In this document: positions 34,104 through 45,298 of the stretch, in pieces
Position numbering within the stretch: the first letter of the stretch is position 1
How the letters are laid out: each line of letters opens with the position of its first letter
Assembly (NCBI RefSeq): GCF_037126465.1
Contig: NC_088202.1
Location: 105,927,962-105,991,961 of the forward strand
Direction: 5' to 3'
From: Ornithodoros turicata
Lineage: Eukaryota > Arthropoda > Arachnida > Ixodida > Argasidae
Length of the DNA stretch: 64,000 nt
The notes under the pieces: model-generated
The model's database searches: none
What the model was told of the DNA's origin: nothing
The model's input: only the letters and a program-made list of their open reading frames with translations
Translations under genes and position numbers: made by a program

Positions 34104-36379
34104 GTTCGTATAAAACTTATCCACGTAAACTGATTTAAAAGCAAGCATTATAAGCAAGACCCTGCAATATAACGAGATTACGCGTCGCGTGTGTGTCATA
34201 GCAGCCAACCAATTTGCTGGTGTAGTGAAGTGGCCACATCGCGTCTTGGATGGTTGGATATAAAGAACCACGTGGAAAGTGGTAGTTCCACAACTGTGTA
34301 TCCGTCTACTCCGTGACGCTCAAAGCTGAGAGCTCAGCGACCGCTTGGGACTGTAGGAGAAAAGACGAAAAATTAAAATGCGAACAAGCAAGACAAAAGA
34401 AAAGTTAACGACAGTGTGAAGTGAACTGTCGCAGGAGTGTGCGAAAACGAAAAGTGAGGAAGCGAACATCCCAAGTGGCATGACATCGGATCTTGTCGGA
34501 GTAACAACGGATTATTTCCCCGTTACTTCCCTAAGTAACGATTGAATTACAAAACGACAGTGAAAAGCGAGAGGCGCATCCGTACAAACACCTATCAGAG
34601 TGGATCGAAACCAAACGAGACGAGGACAACGAAACGTGTCACACAGGACTGTCTTTCTCGATTCGTTTTGCAGTCCACATCAACGTCGCTCCTGGTTGTA
34701 CTACATACGTAAGTCCTGTTTGGACAAACCCACTTTGATATGCACAGTACTGGGCGAAACCTCAATGCATTGTCCACAGCATACAACGTTCGGCAACAAA
34801 CATCTCCTCGCCTGCGCTCCCCTCGCAAGATTAAAATGCTAATATCGCGAACAGCCTCTGCCTCGCAAATTACGCAGAACTCGTTGTACAACCCAGCCAC
34901 GAAGAGAGAAGGCAGCACGAGCTCCCTATTAGGTAACTCTGTTGAAGTTCGGCAGTTTCAATCACGGCTATAGCCCACTTCATTAATGCAGCAACCTGCC
35001 GTGAATAGCCAAACAGCAGCACACGACAACCTGGACCGCACCCTCCGGGCAACAATGGTGGAAAACAGAATGCGACGGAAACAAGCCAGGCATGGCAGTT
35101 TACGTCACTTTCACTGCCCCATCGAGAATTCTCGAAAATGTCACATTCATTGAAATCCTGATAGGTTCGACTGGAAAAGGTTAATAAGAAGTGGGGGACA
35201 GTAGCGAAAAAAGACATAGAGCGGGAAAAGACGCGAAAGACTTCTTTGTCAGAGAGGAGATGAAGCGTATAATTCATTCTGTAGAACGGGGGTCGCGCAC
35301 TGCTTAAGGCGCATGCGTGCGCGGTGGGACGTGTCGCGACAGTTTAGATCTTTGCTTGCGCTACTGATGCTGGATCTGCGAAATGGAAACGAGGGCAAGT
35401 AGCAAAACGGGACGGGGTTTTTTGTGCCCGATGTGATGACTTGGCGTGCGCCGTAGCACTGCAGTTTGATCCGCTGTCAGAAAAGCTTAAGAGGGCGAAA
35501 TGAGGCTGTAAATCCGAAAGAGAAAATGGCTTCGAGAACTTCGACGACGCGAATGCGACATTTCGATTTCACTACTATGACCTCCTGCTTAAACTCTGCA
35601 ATGACTGCGCTCGATGAAATGTTGGATAATGCGTTACAGCTACCACGCAGAATCCGATGCGCCAGGACAGGATTTTGAACTTTGGAGTTGGAGTTGGACG
35701 GACTAAAAATGAACTTTCTCCTGTAGTACAATTAAACTAAACATTTTCTTTCATTTGATTATACGTTGATGTGTTTTGCTGTTGTAGAGTCAACGTGCGG
35801 AGAACATTGGTGTGGAGAACATTCTTCTTTTTTTTCTTGGGGTGGCGGGGCTCTGTTTATAGCCGAATTTGTCGTCCGACGAATTCAACCTCTCCGTAAT
35901 ATTTTTTTCGCCAACATCAACATCATCATCATTTTTCTTTTCGTTACGAATGGTATTGAAAAAAGAAAGAAACAATGTATATGGGATGTGGTTCATTACA
36001 TCATGCACGCATTGTACCGCACTCCCACAGTACTGAGGAAAAATAATTATTCTTCCACGTGTCGTATTTGGCGGATCAGGACTCTAGTCATTGCTGCGGG
36101 AGATGCAGACACGGTGGCCGAAAATGAGGAACGTAAGCGGTGTGCGACAAAGCGTGCCTCCATTACACTCGGCCAGATGTTCAGAGGTGCGCACCAAATT
36201 TTCTTTTTTTACATATTTTCCTTTTCCAAATTTTTCTTTTTTTTACATATCCCCTCATTATAGGTGTATTATGAACTGTTGAGTTCACGAGTTGTATATC
36301 TTTGACGCAGATTAATGTGGCTTTAATAAATAATAAGTCATTCGTCCGAGAAGAGCATCGCGCGTAGATTTTGTCAGGT
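34104..36379. other. No gene recognised
   Basis: Only chance-looking frames were found, including 165 codons at 35766-36263 that are rich in F, I and N from AT-rich DNA. No domains or element ends were seen. Confidence 0.35.
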
Positions 36380-36472
36380 AGGCTAACCCACATGCACTGA
36401 GGTATGGTACCGTAATTGTTGCGGTGAATCACCTCATTCCATCGTCACTCATGTAGTAGTTGTTGTTGTTGT
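36380..36472 (+). repeat. Stem-loop (TTG)n dispersed repeat, copy E
   Basis: The core at 36396-36437 has the outer arms GAGGT/ACCTC and inner ACCG/CGGT, with a GTTGTTGTTGTTG tail at 36458-36472. The sequence before the stem (CCCACATGCACTGAGGTATG) is nearly identical to copy I (43063-43082). Confidence 0.65.
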
Positions 36473-36589
36473 CAGGTAGGAGACCATGTGTCGCTGGGTG
36501 TCCACATAGAATTGCGATTACAATGAGCGAATGAGCAACGCAAAAAGGGTAGAATGTTCAGGCCCTCCTGCAGCATTCATCTCCAGCCT

Positions 36590-36895
36590 AGCCATGAGGA
36601 CACATCATGTTATAGACATCCTACAAAGACGAACTTAAAATTGGTGCTGCAACACCTCATCCCATTGTCTTGTACTGTTGTCGTTGGTGCTGCTGCAACC
36701 TCCCCAAAGTGCTCAACCTGTGGCATGAGGGAAGATCCGCAGCATCTTCTGATATAATGCAATCGCTTTCTTACGAGCCGGCTGACGCTCTGAAGAACCC
36801 TGGACAGACTCGAGAAAATACCTTTTGATGACGCGAAAGTGTTGGGGAATTTATCTGCTCTTCATCGACATATAGAGGAGGAATCATCATTTTAA
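36590..36895 (+). pseudogene. LINE 3' coding tail with Cys knuckle
   Basis: The plus strand contains CSTCGMREDPQHLLI followed by CNRFLTSRLTL, and then IPFDDAKVLGNLSALHRHIE with a stop near 36893. This is the C..C...H..L..C end of an I-type LINE ORF2. In-frame stops separate the pieces, and the RNase H domain is not present. Confidence 0.6.
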
Positions 36896-37039
36896 CACAT
36901 TACTTGACTCGTGATTTTACATCCCTCTGGAGTAGCTAATCGCTGGGGCCTATATCTCCATATTCTTCACTGTCATCAGCATCATTATCATCAACAAACT
37001 TTTGCGGCATTGCAGGAACACACACACATACGTGAGATG

Positions 37040-37090
37040 ATGATGAGGTGGGCGATTCACCGCCGTTGCGGCGGTACACTGCCTCATTGC
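37040..37090 (-). repeat. Stem-loop dispersed repeat, copy F
   Basis: Outer arms ATGAGGT/CCTCAT and a strong inner CACCGCC/GGCGGT stem. Like several other copies it sits next to GATGATGATG. The similar fragment near 63262-63292 shares this flank. Confidence 0.55.
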
Positions 37091-37410
37091 TTTTTGGGAA
37101 CGAATGTCGCTTACTATACCTATTAGGCTATACTATACCTATTATTAGACCTAATTCTAAATGACGTCATAGTTTGACCGACATATTGTGCCAGACGATC
37201 ATTTGTCTGTATGACGTAGGCGAGGTTGGAGGATGTAACGAGGTCTGCGTTAATTTCAAACATGAAGTGCGAATTTGTGCTTTTGAATAGGCTCGACTAA
37301 GAAGTCACTTAGAATTAGGTTTAGTAACGAACTTAAAGATCTGTCGCAAGAACGGTGGGGCACAACACTCCGCTAGAACACGAAAGCCATGCATCTGGAC
37401 ATTTTCTGTG

Positions 37411-37492
37411 CAAGAACAACAACAACACAGATAAATCGTGACTATGGACATGGGGTGAGTCACCGCTGGAGAGCGGTACACTACCCCATTAC
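37411..37492 (-). repeat. Stem-loop (TTG)n dispersed repeat, copy G
   Basis: Outer arms ATGGGGT/ACCCCAT, inner CACCGCT/AGCGGT, and a CAACAACAACA tract at 37413-37425 (the tail read on the minus strand). The flanking TCC-ATAGTCACGAT block matches that of copy H. Confidence 0.65.
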
Positions 37493-37659
37493 ATGCAAGA
37501 AGTTTCTGCAGTTGATACTGGTTTTTCGACACATGTAAGGACGATACGGATAGTATCGGAACAGAAGCTTACGTTTAACATTCACCATTTACAAAAGGAA
37601 ATTTGGTTGTGACTTCCTAGATTCAATGTTTGTTTTAATTTGGTTTTGTTTTTCATACA

Positions 37660-37828
37660 TTATCATGTGTGGTACACCTGAATATAGTTACATGGTGAGG
37701 CTCTGCGAATCAAGAACTCCAGTAAAGTGGTGCACCACTTCTGCGCCTGACGCATATTTGTGTCTTCCATTCGTGTTTTTAAAAACCAGGTTTCAACAAA
37801 AGAACCATGGTATTTAGTGTCTTCATTT
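37660..37828. repeat. Dispersed repeat pair, first copy (169 bp)
   Basis: This block matches 41004-41168 at high identity, including AAGTGGTGCACCACTTCTGC, GCGCCTGACGCATATTTGTG and CCATTCGTGTTTTTAAAAAC. No inverted ends or duplications were found, so the class is unknown. The two copies lie about 3.3 kb apart in the same orientation. Confidence 0.7.
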
Positions 37829-38839
37829 TTTCTCGGCATGTAAGGAAGAAGTGCAGACGAACATGAAGACGGCACGCAGTTTATAGACACATAAGCATCA
37901 TCTATTTCCCCCGGACGACTTGCGAAGAAGGATAGCACTTTTCGCGAGTCGTTGCGGGTATGAACATGTTTAATCTGTCCTATTTAACGTGTTCGAAGAT
38001 CATTAGATGCTTATTCCTAGAGCATACCGCTAATGACCACGAATGTCTATTGTGCACACGGTGCGCGTGCCGCATACTCCAAACGAGAGTTGACCATCTC
38101 GTGCATTTCTTAATGGTCCCCGTCAACTTTGCGAATACGTCCTTCATATCGGCCGAAAAACGTAAACATGGTCATTTATCACTTTTCCCAATATGCGGTT
38201 TTTCGTAACGACTTTTTCATTGACTCTCACGTACGCCTCAAAGAATTGCTTGCTTTCTCTGGAAAAGAAGCCATTATGAACGCATTTTTCAAGCCATGAC
38301 GCGGCTTATTTTTGAAAATGCTAGGCAGCACAGTCGCTTTCATGACACGGTTCTCCGCCAGCGTTCTTCGGAGCGTATTTGTGAACCTCGAATGTGTTCG
38401 CACTCAACGATAGCTGCGCGTGTTGAAAAATGTGAAGTTTTGCTGAAAGGAATATCACTGGAAAATAACGGATCGCTGGACTGAATAATCCATAACGATG
38501 AACTGGCGCTGCAATCAGCTCCCAATACCAGTATTCATGATGAAGCGTATGGGTGATCTGTTATGGGTGCTGAGCTTCATTTCCTTAGAGGTTTATAAGC
38601 AACCGTCAGAGCCCTAGGCAAACTATACCTCCTAATACCATGGTCAACCACCTCAAGCCGAACCCAAGCAAGATACAACTGTTAGCAACAACGAAGCGAG
38701 AAGGGAGAGAGAGAGAGAGAAATACATGATAACGATGATATGGGGATGGCTTCCGAGAAGGGAACTGCGTATCATGTGGTGAGGTAATCGATTTCAACAC
38801 TGTCCGAAGCAGAAACACATAGGCACCACGGTAAACTGC
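37829..38839. other. No feature recognised
   Basis: Short frames only. A GA-rich patch (GAGAGAGAGAGAGAG) lies near 38706. No element boundaries were seen. Confidence 0.35.
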
Positions 38840-39310
38840 ACACCCTCAGTGGATCGCTCGCCCCAGTCGTCACTGATATACTCCATCAAATTCAGCGTCT
38901 AAGTGAACACGGTCATGATATATCTTTGCAGTGGGTCCCGGGTCACTGTGGTTTGAGCGGAAACGAAGAGGCCGACAGAGCGGCAGCGGCTGCCCAACGT
39001 TCTCGGACGGTTGTACCAATAGTGTTATCAAGAGGAGACTGGAGATCACTTCTGAATGAGCTCATTCAGCCACTAGCTGGCCAGCAATGGAGTCGGGACA
39101 TCACTGACATGTCTCTCATGTATTCGGCGGATCCAACTTTGTCCTTCTCAGTTTCAGACCGCTTACCACGCTATTTTACGTCCCTCCTGCACAGGCTTCG
39201 TCTCAATGTAGCCTTCATTCCCCAATTCAAGTACCGGATCGGATACTGTGACAGTAACCTATACTCCAAATGTGGCGTCGTAGCGAACATTGAGCACGCC
39301 CTAATAGAAT

Positions 39311-40178
39311 CAGAGTTGTGCCTAACTCGTTACAAGTAACTCGTTACTTGGTAACGGTTACTTTTTTTGGTAACGAAGTAACGATTCAGTTACTTTTTAA
39401 AATATGGTAATAGTAACGGAATCAGTTACAAAAATTGGTAACTCGTTACTGACGTTACTCGTTCCTTTTCTTCAGCGTGGGGCAGCACATTTCGGCACTC
39501 CGTGTGGCGCAATGCGTGCGGATCTGACCTGCGTGACCCACGACCACGTGTAACTCAAAGTATTATTGCAATCCCTGGCTGGATGTGTTGTTGTCTTTTC
39601 TCTTGTTTCCGTAATCTCCGACCATCACTCCTTCCCAAGAATGGGCACCAATTGGTTATGGCTACAAAAAACGCGTTTCGACTTCTCGCCTTTTCTTGTC
39701 TTTGCTAAGCTTCTGAGCGCCCTAAATTATGACGCAGCCCGTCGTCTGTTTTCGGGAACCGTTGGTGGTGGTGGTGGCACGAAAACCGGTGTCTTTTCTT
39801 GTGTCTTCATAGTCTCCGATCACCCCCACTTCGGAAAGAAGGAAGGGTCCAGGCAGACTCATGGTAAGGGGCCGAGAGACACGGACCACGAAGGACGGAC
39901 GACACATTATCAGACCCAGCAAAAGGTTTATTACAATGACCCAAGACGCGACGCAGAGGGGCAACAAGACAAAACGAAGGGTCACTAATCACGTTGACAC
40001 GTGTGGCGGCATGTCTGTTGGATCCTTGCGCGGTAACGTAAAAGTAACTCGTCACCTGTGAGTAACGAGAACTCGTTACTTTTGTATGTCGGTAACGAGT
40101 AACGTATTTAGTTACTTTTTTCTGAAGTAACGGGTAACGGTATTTAGTTCCTTTTTTTGGGTAACGGGCACAAGTCTG
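39311..40178. mobile_element. Non-autonomous hAT element of the CAGASTTGTGCC family
   Basis: The 868 bp element starts CAGAGTTGTGCC and ends GGGCACAAGTCTG, nearly perfect inverted ends. Perfect 8 bp duplications AATAGAAT lie at 39303-39310 and 40179-40186. Both ends are packed with AGTAACG/CGTTACT subterminal repeats. No transposase is visible. Removing it with one duplication restores the frame of the LINE around it (ALIE-CKLYE). A left-truncated relative is at 26802-27435. Confidence 0.92.
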
Positions 40179-40525
40179 AATAGAATGTAAGCTCTACGAA
40201 ACGGGGAGGCGGCAACTCTGTGCTCAGCTGAGTGGTGCTAGCCGACAGATGTTCAACCTGGCTGCAATTCTTGGCCCATGTCAGAGCCATCTGCAACACT
40301 GTCGATGTCTTCTGATGTGCTTGGAGTTCCTCTTGTCTACCGGTTTGCTCCAGACGCTGTAGGGTCCTCCCCTGCATCTCAATGACCACTGGCGCTTCTT
40401 TCATGTGTTTCTTTCTTCACCTTCTTTTTGTGTGACGTAGCGCTGCGCAGCCAGTGGAGGAGAGTTCAAGTGTTGTACTGGCAGATAACTTCATTTTCAT
40501 ATCTCACATCTCATGTTTCGCGTGT

Positions 40526-40605
40526 AATGGGGTAGTGTACTGCTCTCCAGCGGTGAATCACCCCAGGCCATAGTCATGATCTATTTGTTGTTGTTGTTGT
40601 TGTTG
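40526..40605 (+). repeat. Stem-loop (TTG)n dispersed repeat, copy H
   Basis: Outer arms AATGGGGT/ACCCC, an inner stem near CTCTCC AGCGG, then ATAGTCATGATCTATTTG and six TTG repeats at 40585-40605. It lies about 165 bp after the stop of a LINE on the same strand. That placement suggests the stem-loop and TTG tail are the LINE's 3' end, although other copies have no LINE coding sequence near them. Confidence 0.65.
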
Positions 40606-41003
40606 CACACTGACCTACAAGCATCACTGCGCCAATACCATAGGGGGACTGCTAGCGCCCGCAATAACATTATCAAGCAGAGAAGCAACGCCTGCATCGC
40701 ACTAACGTCTACGCAATATGGCGTGCCGGCGCGGACGTGAAGCAAGTAGATGCCGCTGTGGACGATAATGCGCGAATAGTGTCGAAAAGCTGGAGCCTAC
40801 TCCGGGTCATGTATTCTGCCCCATAATCGGGATGGCTCCTACTATGAGTTGTAGGCCAACGCGGCATGCTATACGGACACCATCCTGCGACACCGCGATT
40901 CAGATCTATCAACAACACACGAGTCGCGGAAGGAGCGCTTGAGACGATTGAGCGCCGTTGACCACCGTCTGAAGGCATCGTACCTTACCATAAGCATTCA
41001 TAC

Positions 41004-41168
41004 CTTATCATTTGTGGTCCACCTGAATTTAGTTACATGGTGAGGCTCTGGGAATCAATAATTCCAGTAAAGTGGTGCACCACTTCTGCGCCTGACGCAT
41101 ATTTGTGTCTTCCATTCGTGTTTTTAAAAACCAGGTTTCAACAACCGTGGTATTTAGTGTCTTCATTT
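41004..41168. repeat. Dispersed repeat pair, second copy (165 bp)
   Basis: This block matches 37660-37828. It lacks a few bases after TTTCAACA (AAGAAC... in the first copy), which shows that the two have diverged independently. Confidence 0.7.
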
Positions 41169-42969
41169 AGTGTCTGCCATCGTTCATCCAAGTTCAACTG
41201 TGACGAGACACGAGACCAACATAACCGTCAACGTCTGAAAGCCTCAAGTTCTACCTTGCCACTGAGAGGACGAATGAATCTCAAGTACATCTTCCTGAGT
41301 AGCTGTATTTCTCCCAAATTTACTGCAATCGGGGTATATTTACTTCTGGTCTTGAGCATGTTTTTAATTGCATTGTTTCTGTTACGCTGTTAGACTTGTC
41401 TTTGCAGACAGGAGTGCGCAGTCGAAAAATACAGAACAGTATTCCGAAGGCAGGCTGTATTCAAAGAACACAAACTCATGGCAGACTGTTGTTCAAACTG
41501 TGAAATTATTGGTCCGGCGCTATAATACATATCTGCTCGAACAAACGCTAGATCTAATCTACTTCAGGCAAACTTCTGCTCTCTGTAACGCAATCACCTA
41601 GGCAGCTCCCCGACGATGACCAATTTGCCGACACCGCTTCCCCAAAATCCACACTTCCCTCTCTCCGTCACACACAAAGAAGTGAGCAAACCCCCTTTTC
41701 CCCCAGCAGGTCGCACGCCTTGCGAAAAGTCTACACGTTGCAAACTCTGCAGAAGCTTCTAGCTGTCCCGCAGGTCATTAGCATGCGCCGGAGAGCTGGC
41801 ATTCCTTCAACACCCACACCGTAAAAAGAGAGTCCGATTCCCCCAGGAACCAAGTGCTGGAACCAGGGCATGCATGTCAATTCCGCCCGTCAAGGCTGAG
41901 GCGAGCAAAAACAGGAGACGCACACCAACGAGAAAGAGTCTGGAAAGAATGGACGTCCACACAATCGGCTCCCTCGTGTGCTGCGATCAAAACCCTGCAC
42001 ACGACGAGGCTGGCTCCAAAGGATGAGCACGCCTTGGAAGAAAAACGGCCGCTTGGTTACCTCATCAGATTAAGTAAGCCGGGGCCGCAGTCCGTGCTAT
42101 CGACAGCACAATCCCTTTTGTTCGCTGCGCTGAGGCAACCTTCTCCCATAGATCTATAGGTGGCTCTTAATTGGCCCGCTGAAGCGTGAAAGGAAAGGGA
42201 GGAGAGGGCGCATTCCCAATTTGCCCCTCCGATATCGTTGTTGTCGCGACGCAGCTGCCTATGCCTCCTACTGCTGCTTGGATCAAATGAAGACTTCATG
42301 ACGCTGTGTTCAGAGAGGTGTTCAGGAACAATGCCGCTGCGCGCGCGTAGACGTCAGTGCTTGTACCTAAAGGGGATTGAGTATGCATGCCTACGTACGT
42401 AAGCTTTCACCGCGAAATGTGCGTTTGTACAGATGTGGAGGCTCAAGATGTAGTCGTCAGTTCTGAATTAGAAAATGTAGGTCTGCGTGAGTGTCGAGCG
42501 TACTATAGTTAGTTAGTTAAAAAATTAGTAAAATAAAGTAAACCTTAGAGCTTTCAGCAACCCATCATGGGTGCTACCTGTTCCATTGCAAGATCTGTAT
42601 AGCTACTATATTCTATGATGTGACCAATGGTGAAATAGGTGACTAATAAATAATAGTAATAATGATAATAAAGTTCGGACTAGACTTACACGTAAGAATG
42701 TGACCGCGCATAAGGTGACCAATGTGTTCAGAGCATACGAGAGATTGAATGCTTTTGGTCGGGTTTGGTATTTTGTGGCATAAAAATGTCCTAGGGATGG
42801 TGATCTCAGCAAAGTACCCGAAAGCATTCTATTGCTCAGTTGGTAACTTTCAGAAGTAAAGCATGTCCATACTGCATATAGACACATGTTTGTCTCGATG
42901 CATATATATTATGCCTGTTGTGCCTATTGTATCTCTCTCTTCATGCATTCACGAAAGCCCGCGAAAGCA
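41169..42969. other. No gene recognised
   Basis: Only short frames such as 101 codons at 41854-42159 and 93 codons at 42606-42887 (minus) occur, with no conserved motif and no element ends. Confidence 0.35.
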
Positions 42970-43140
42970 TCCGTGTGTGACATATCTCATTTGAGTGTAT
43001 CATGTGTGTGTGCGAGTGTGTATGCGTCATCTTTTTCATCGTCATCCCACTCATATATTAACCCACATGCACTGAGGTATGGTACCGCAATTGGTGCGGG
43101 GAATCACTTCATCCCATCGTCATTCATGTAATTGTTGCTC
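42970..43140 (+). repeat. Stem-loop dispersed repeat, copy I with upstream body
   Basis: The core at 43071-43111 has the outer arms TGAGGTA/TCACTTCA, with one base changed, and inner ACCGCA/TGCGG. About 100 bp before it matches the opposite-strand copy D (GTGTGACATATCTCATTTGA-like, CATCGTCATCCCACTCATAT). A short TTGTTG remains after it. Confidence 0.6.
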
Positions 43141-44455
43141 ACGAAAGACAGGTTAAACGTTTAACCTTCATCGCTGCATGAGAGGCAAGCAAAGATGAGT
43201 GACACAATAGCTGTAAAAATACAAACCAGTATATTAGTTGCAGCAAAGTCCTGAAAACGGGAAACAACATCATCATCATTTAAATTCGTCATTTAAATTT
43301 AAATCATCATTAAATGTCGGGTAACTATCGGTCCTACAGTGTAACGAGACGCAGCTCAGAAAGTAAATTACGTGTCAATGTCTTTCGAACAGACGCCTTA
43401 AAGAAGGCACTATAAGACTGGAGCCTGTGTAGGACGCAGCAATCAGGGTAATGCCTTTCACTCAACTTAAATAATATATACCAGTTAATGAGCGCTGTCC
43501 ACGATACTTTCCATAACAAAAACTATGCGCGATGAAAAAAAGAAGAAAGCGCTAAGTAGCGGCTGGGTGTCCTCCGCACACAAAGACGATGCGCGCTGTC
43601 ACTTTCGTTTTTAAGAGGCACTGCTTCAAATGGGCAAGTCGCACGAAAGGTTTCTGCTTTTAGAAACGAAGTACCATTCAAGCGAACGCTCGTTCTCCCT
43701 CTCTTCCAAAGCCATTTAGGCTCCTCGTCGTCTATATGCGTAACCCGATCTTTGTTCCTTAAACCAATTAAGATCTGCTAAGCACGGGAGGGTTCTTTAC
43801 CAACGAAGCGTACACTCCGATACGCTTTGGATGTTCGCCGCTCCCTAAGGAACTCATTATTGCAGGTGCTTTCTCACTGTGCAACGCATTTGTTGCAGGT
43901 GCTTTGCGTTGCGGCGCGTCGTTATTGTAATGTGCTTGATCAAAACAAGATTTGTTTCAAGGAAGGGCGATTATTAAGATGCCGTTGTTAGACGCTGCTA
44001 AATAGTACATGAGTGCACGATCGTGTGTCAGTCGCACCTGCTGAGTTTCGGGCACGACGTGAAATATTTCCGCGCAAACCTTTTTATATTCTGATCACGC
44101 TGTAATTTCTGCATGTTCAATGTAGCTACTAGGTATAGCACGCAATAAAACAGGATATAATGATGCGACAATTTCAAGAACACTGAACTTGTATGTCAAC
44201 TAAAGGGACTCTCAACGCGGGGACTTGGGGAGATTGTCACAGCTTCGCGCACTCTTGTCATCTATTTTCTCTATTTGTAGTCCTTTTTTTAATACATGCT
44301 TTGTCACGTGAACGTAAACATGAATTAGACATGTTTTGTGGAGACTTCATATTTACGTTGCTACGTGCCGTTGTGGTCAGGATGTTTATTAGAGGTAGAT
44401 ACTACAAGGTAGACATAACTGCATTAGCACACTCGCAATCAGATAAACAATCGAT
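43141..44455. other. No gene recognised
   Basis: No domain or repeat boundary was seen. The 110-codon plus frame at 44193-44525 overlaps the end of the LINE tail on the other strand and is not convincing. Confidence 0.35.
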
Positions 44456-44459
44456 TAAA

Positions 44460-44710
44460 TGTTCCGTTCTTAACCTCTTTTTTATGGGTCTGTATCGTCC
44501 AGAAGGATTTCGTGTGTACGGATAACGGTATAATAAAATGGCGCTGGTCGATTAAATGCATCCTGTACTGCGAGACCTCGCGTTCCCGCTGGTGGACGGG
44601 GCAGTCCATAAGTAGGTGGTGTAGGTCAGGGCGCACAGTGGTGCAAAGGTCTGACGGCGCGCGGCAAGGTGCTTCCTCGTACCACCATACCACATGCCAC
44701 ACACCAAAGA
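44460..44710 (-). pseudogene. LINE 3' coding tail, same subfamily as 17590-18003
   Basis: The minus strand reads RAPSDLCTTVRPDLHHLLMD and then CPVHQREREVSQYRMHLIDQ. The plus-strand copy near 17790 reads CAPSDLCNTCTVRADLYHLL and RPVYQRQREILQHGRHAVD. The two share word order and most residues. The reading ends near 44460 and the element is truncated upstream at about 44710. Confidence 0.65.
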
Positions 44711-45249
44711 ATTGCTAGTGGATTTGAAATATTGTAACTGCGCGGCACAACTAAGGAGATTTGAGAGGCTGCATACAAATGTGCATGTACCCGACTACAG
44801 GGGCTGCCGCGAGTGATGTACCACTGTGGAACGTACCACTTTCGCAAATGTTTAGAGCCCACCGGCCATTTTTCCCACCGTTGAAAACCACCAGAGCCAG
44901 TGGCGCGGAAGGACTTGCGCCAGCCCGTTTTCGGCTTCTATCCCAACGCAATCTTTTCGAAGCTACGTGATTAATTGTGTTGCATTGTTCGGAGGGACAG
45001 GGGAACACTAGCGCACTAAAAAAGAGATGTGTGACACACCCCGAAACAACGCAGCAGCATGAATCACAAAGCGGTCGAAAGGACTTAGTGAGACATAAGC
45101 GCAAATCGGAATAGCGTAGAAGATCGCGACTTCAAATGTATTTAACCACAACTTTGTGGCGATGATGGTGAGTGGCTCAAAGCTCTTCCGTGCATCTCAA
45201 GATGGTATTTTATTCTCTTAACGCATAACATATACTACAAATACACACT
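44711..45249. other. No gene recognised
   Basis: Open frames on both strands (up to 117 codons) have no recognisable content. No repeats were identified. Confidence 0.35.
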
Positions 45250-45293
45250 ACTTCTCTTTTTTGTTACTTCGCATGAAACATATCCCCCCCCCC
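45250..45293 (-). mobile_element. Poly-G short interspersed element, truncated copy 4
   Basis: On the minus strand a run of about 10 G is followed by ATATGTTTCATGCGAAGTAA and then AAAAAAGAGAAG. This matches the first half of the poly-G family. It abuts the left end of the hAT at 45299. Confidence 0.4.
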
Positions 45294-45298
45294 AAAAT

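Larger units (their letters stand above)
38840..40605 (+). mobile_element. 5'-truncated I-type LINE with hAT insertion and (TTG)n end
   Basis: The plus strand starts within RNase H: LSGSLAPVVTDILHQIQRLS, then QWVPGHCGLSGNEEADRAAA (the last catalytic Asp), LLHRLRLNVAFIPQFKYRIG and VVANIEHALIE. A hAT element (39311-40178) splits the last word. After it the frame continues as CKLYETGRRQLCAQLSGASR to FLLSTGLLQTL and a stop at 40360-40362, about 520 bases of coding sequence on the first side. The 3' region then holds stem-loop copy H and a (TTG)n tail, the natural end of this LINE. The upstream EN and RT parts are missing. Confidence 0.75.
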
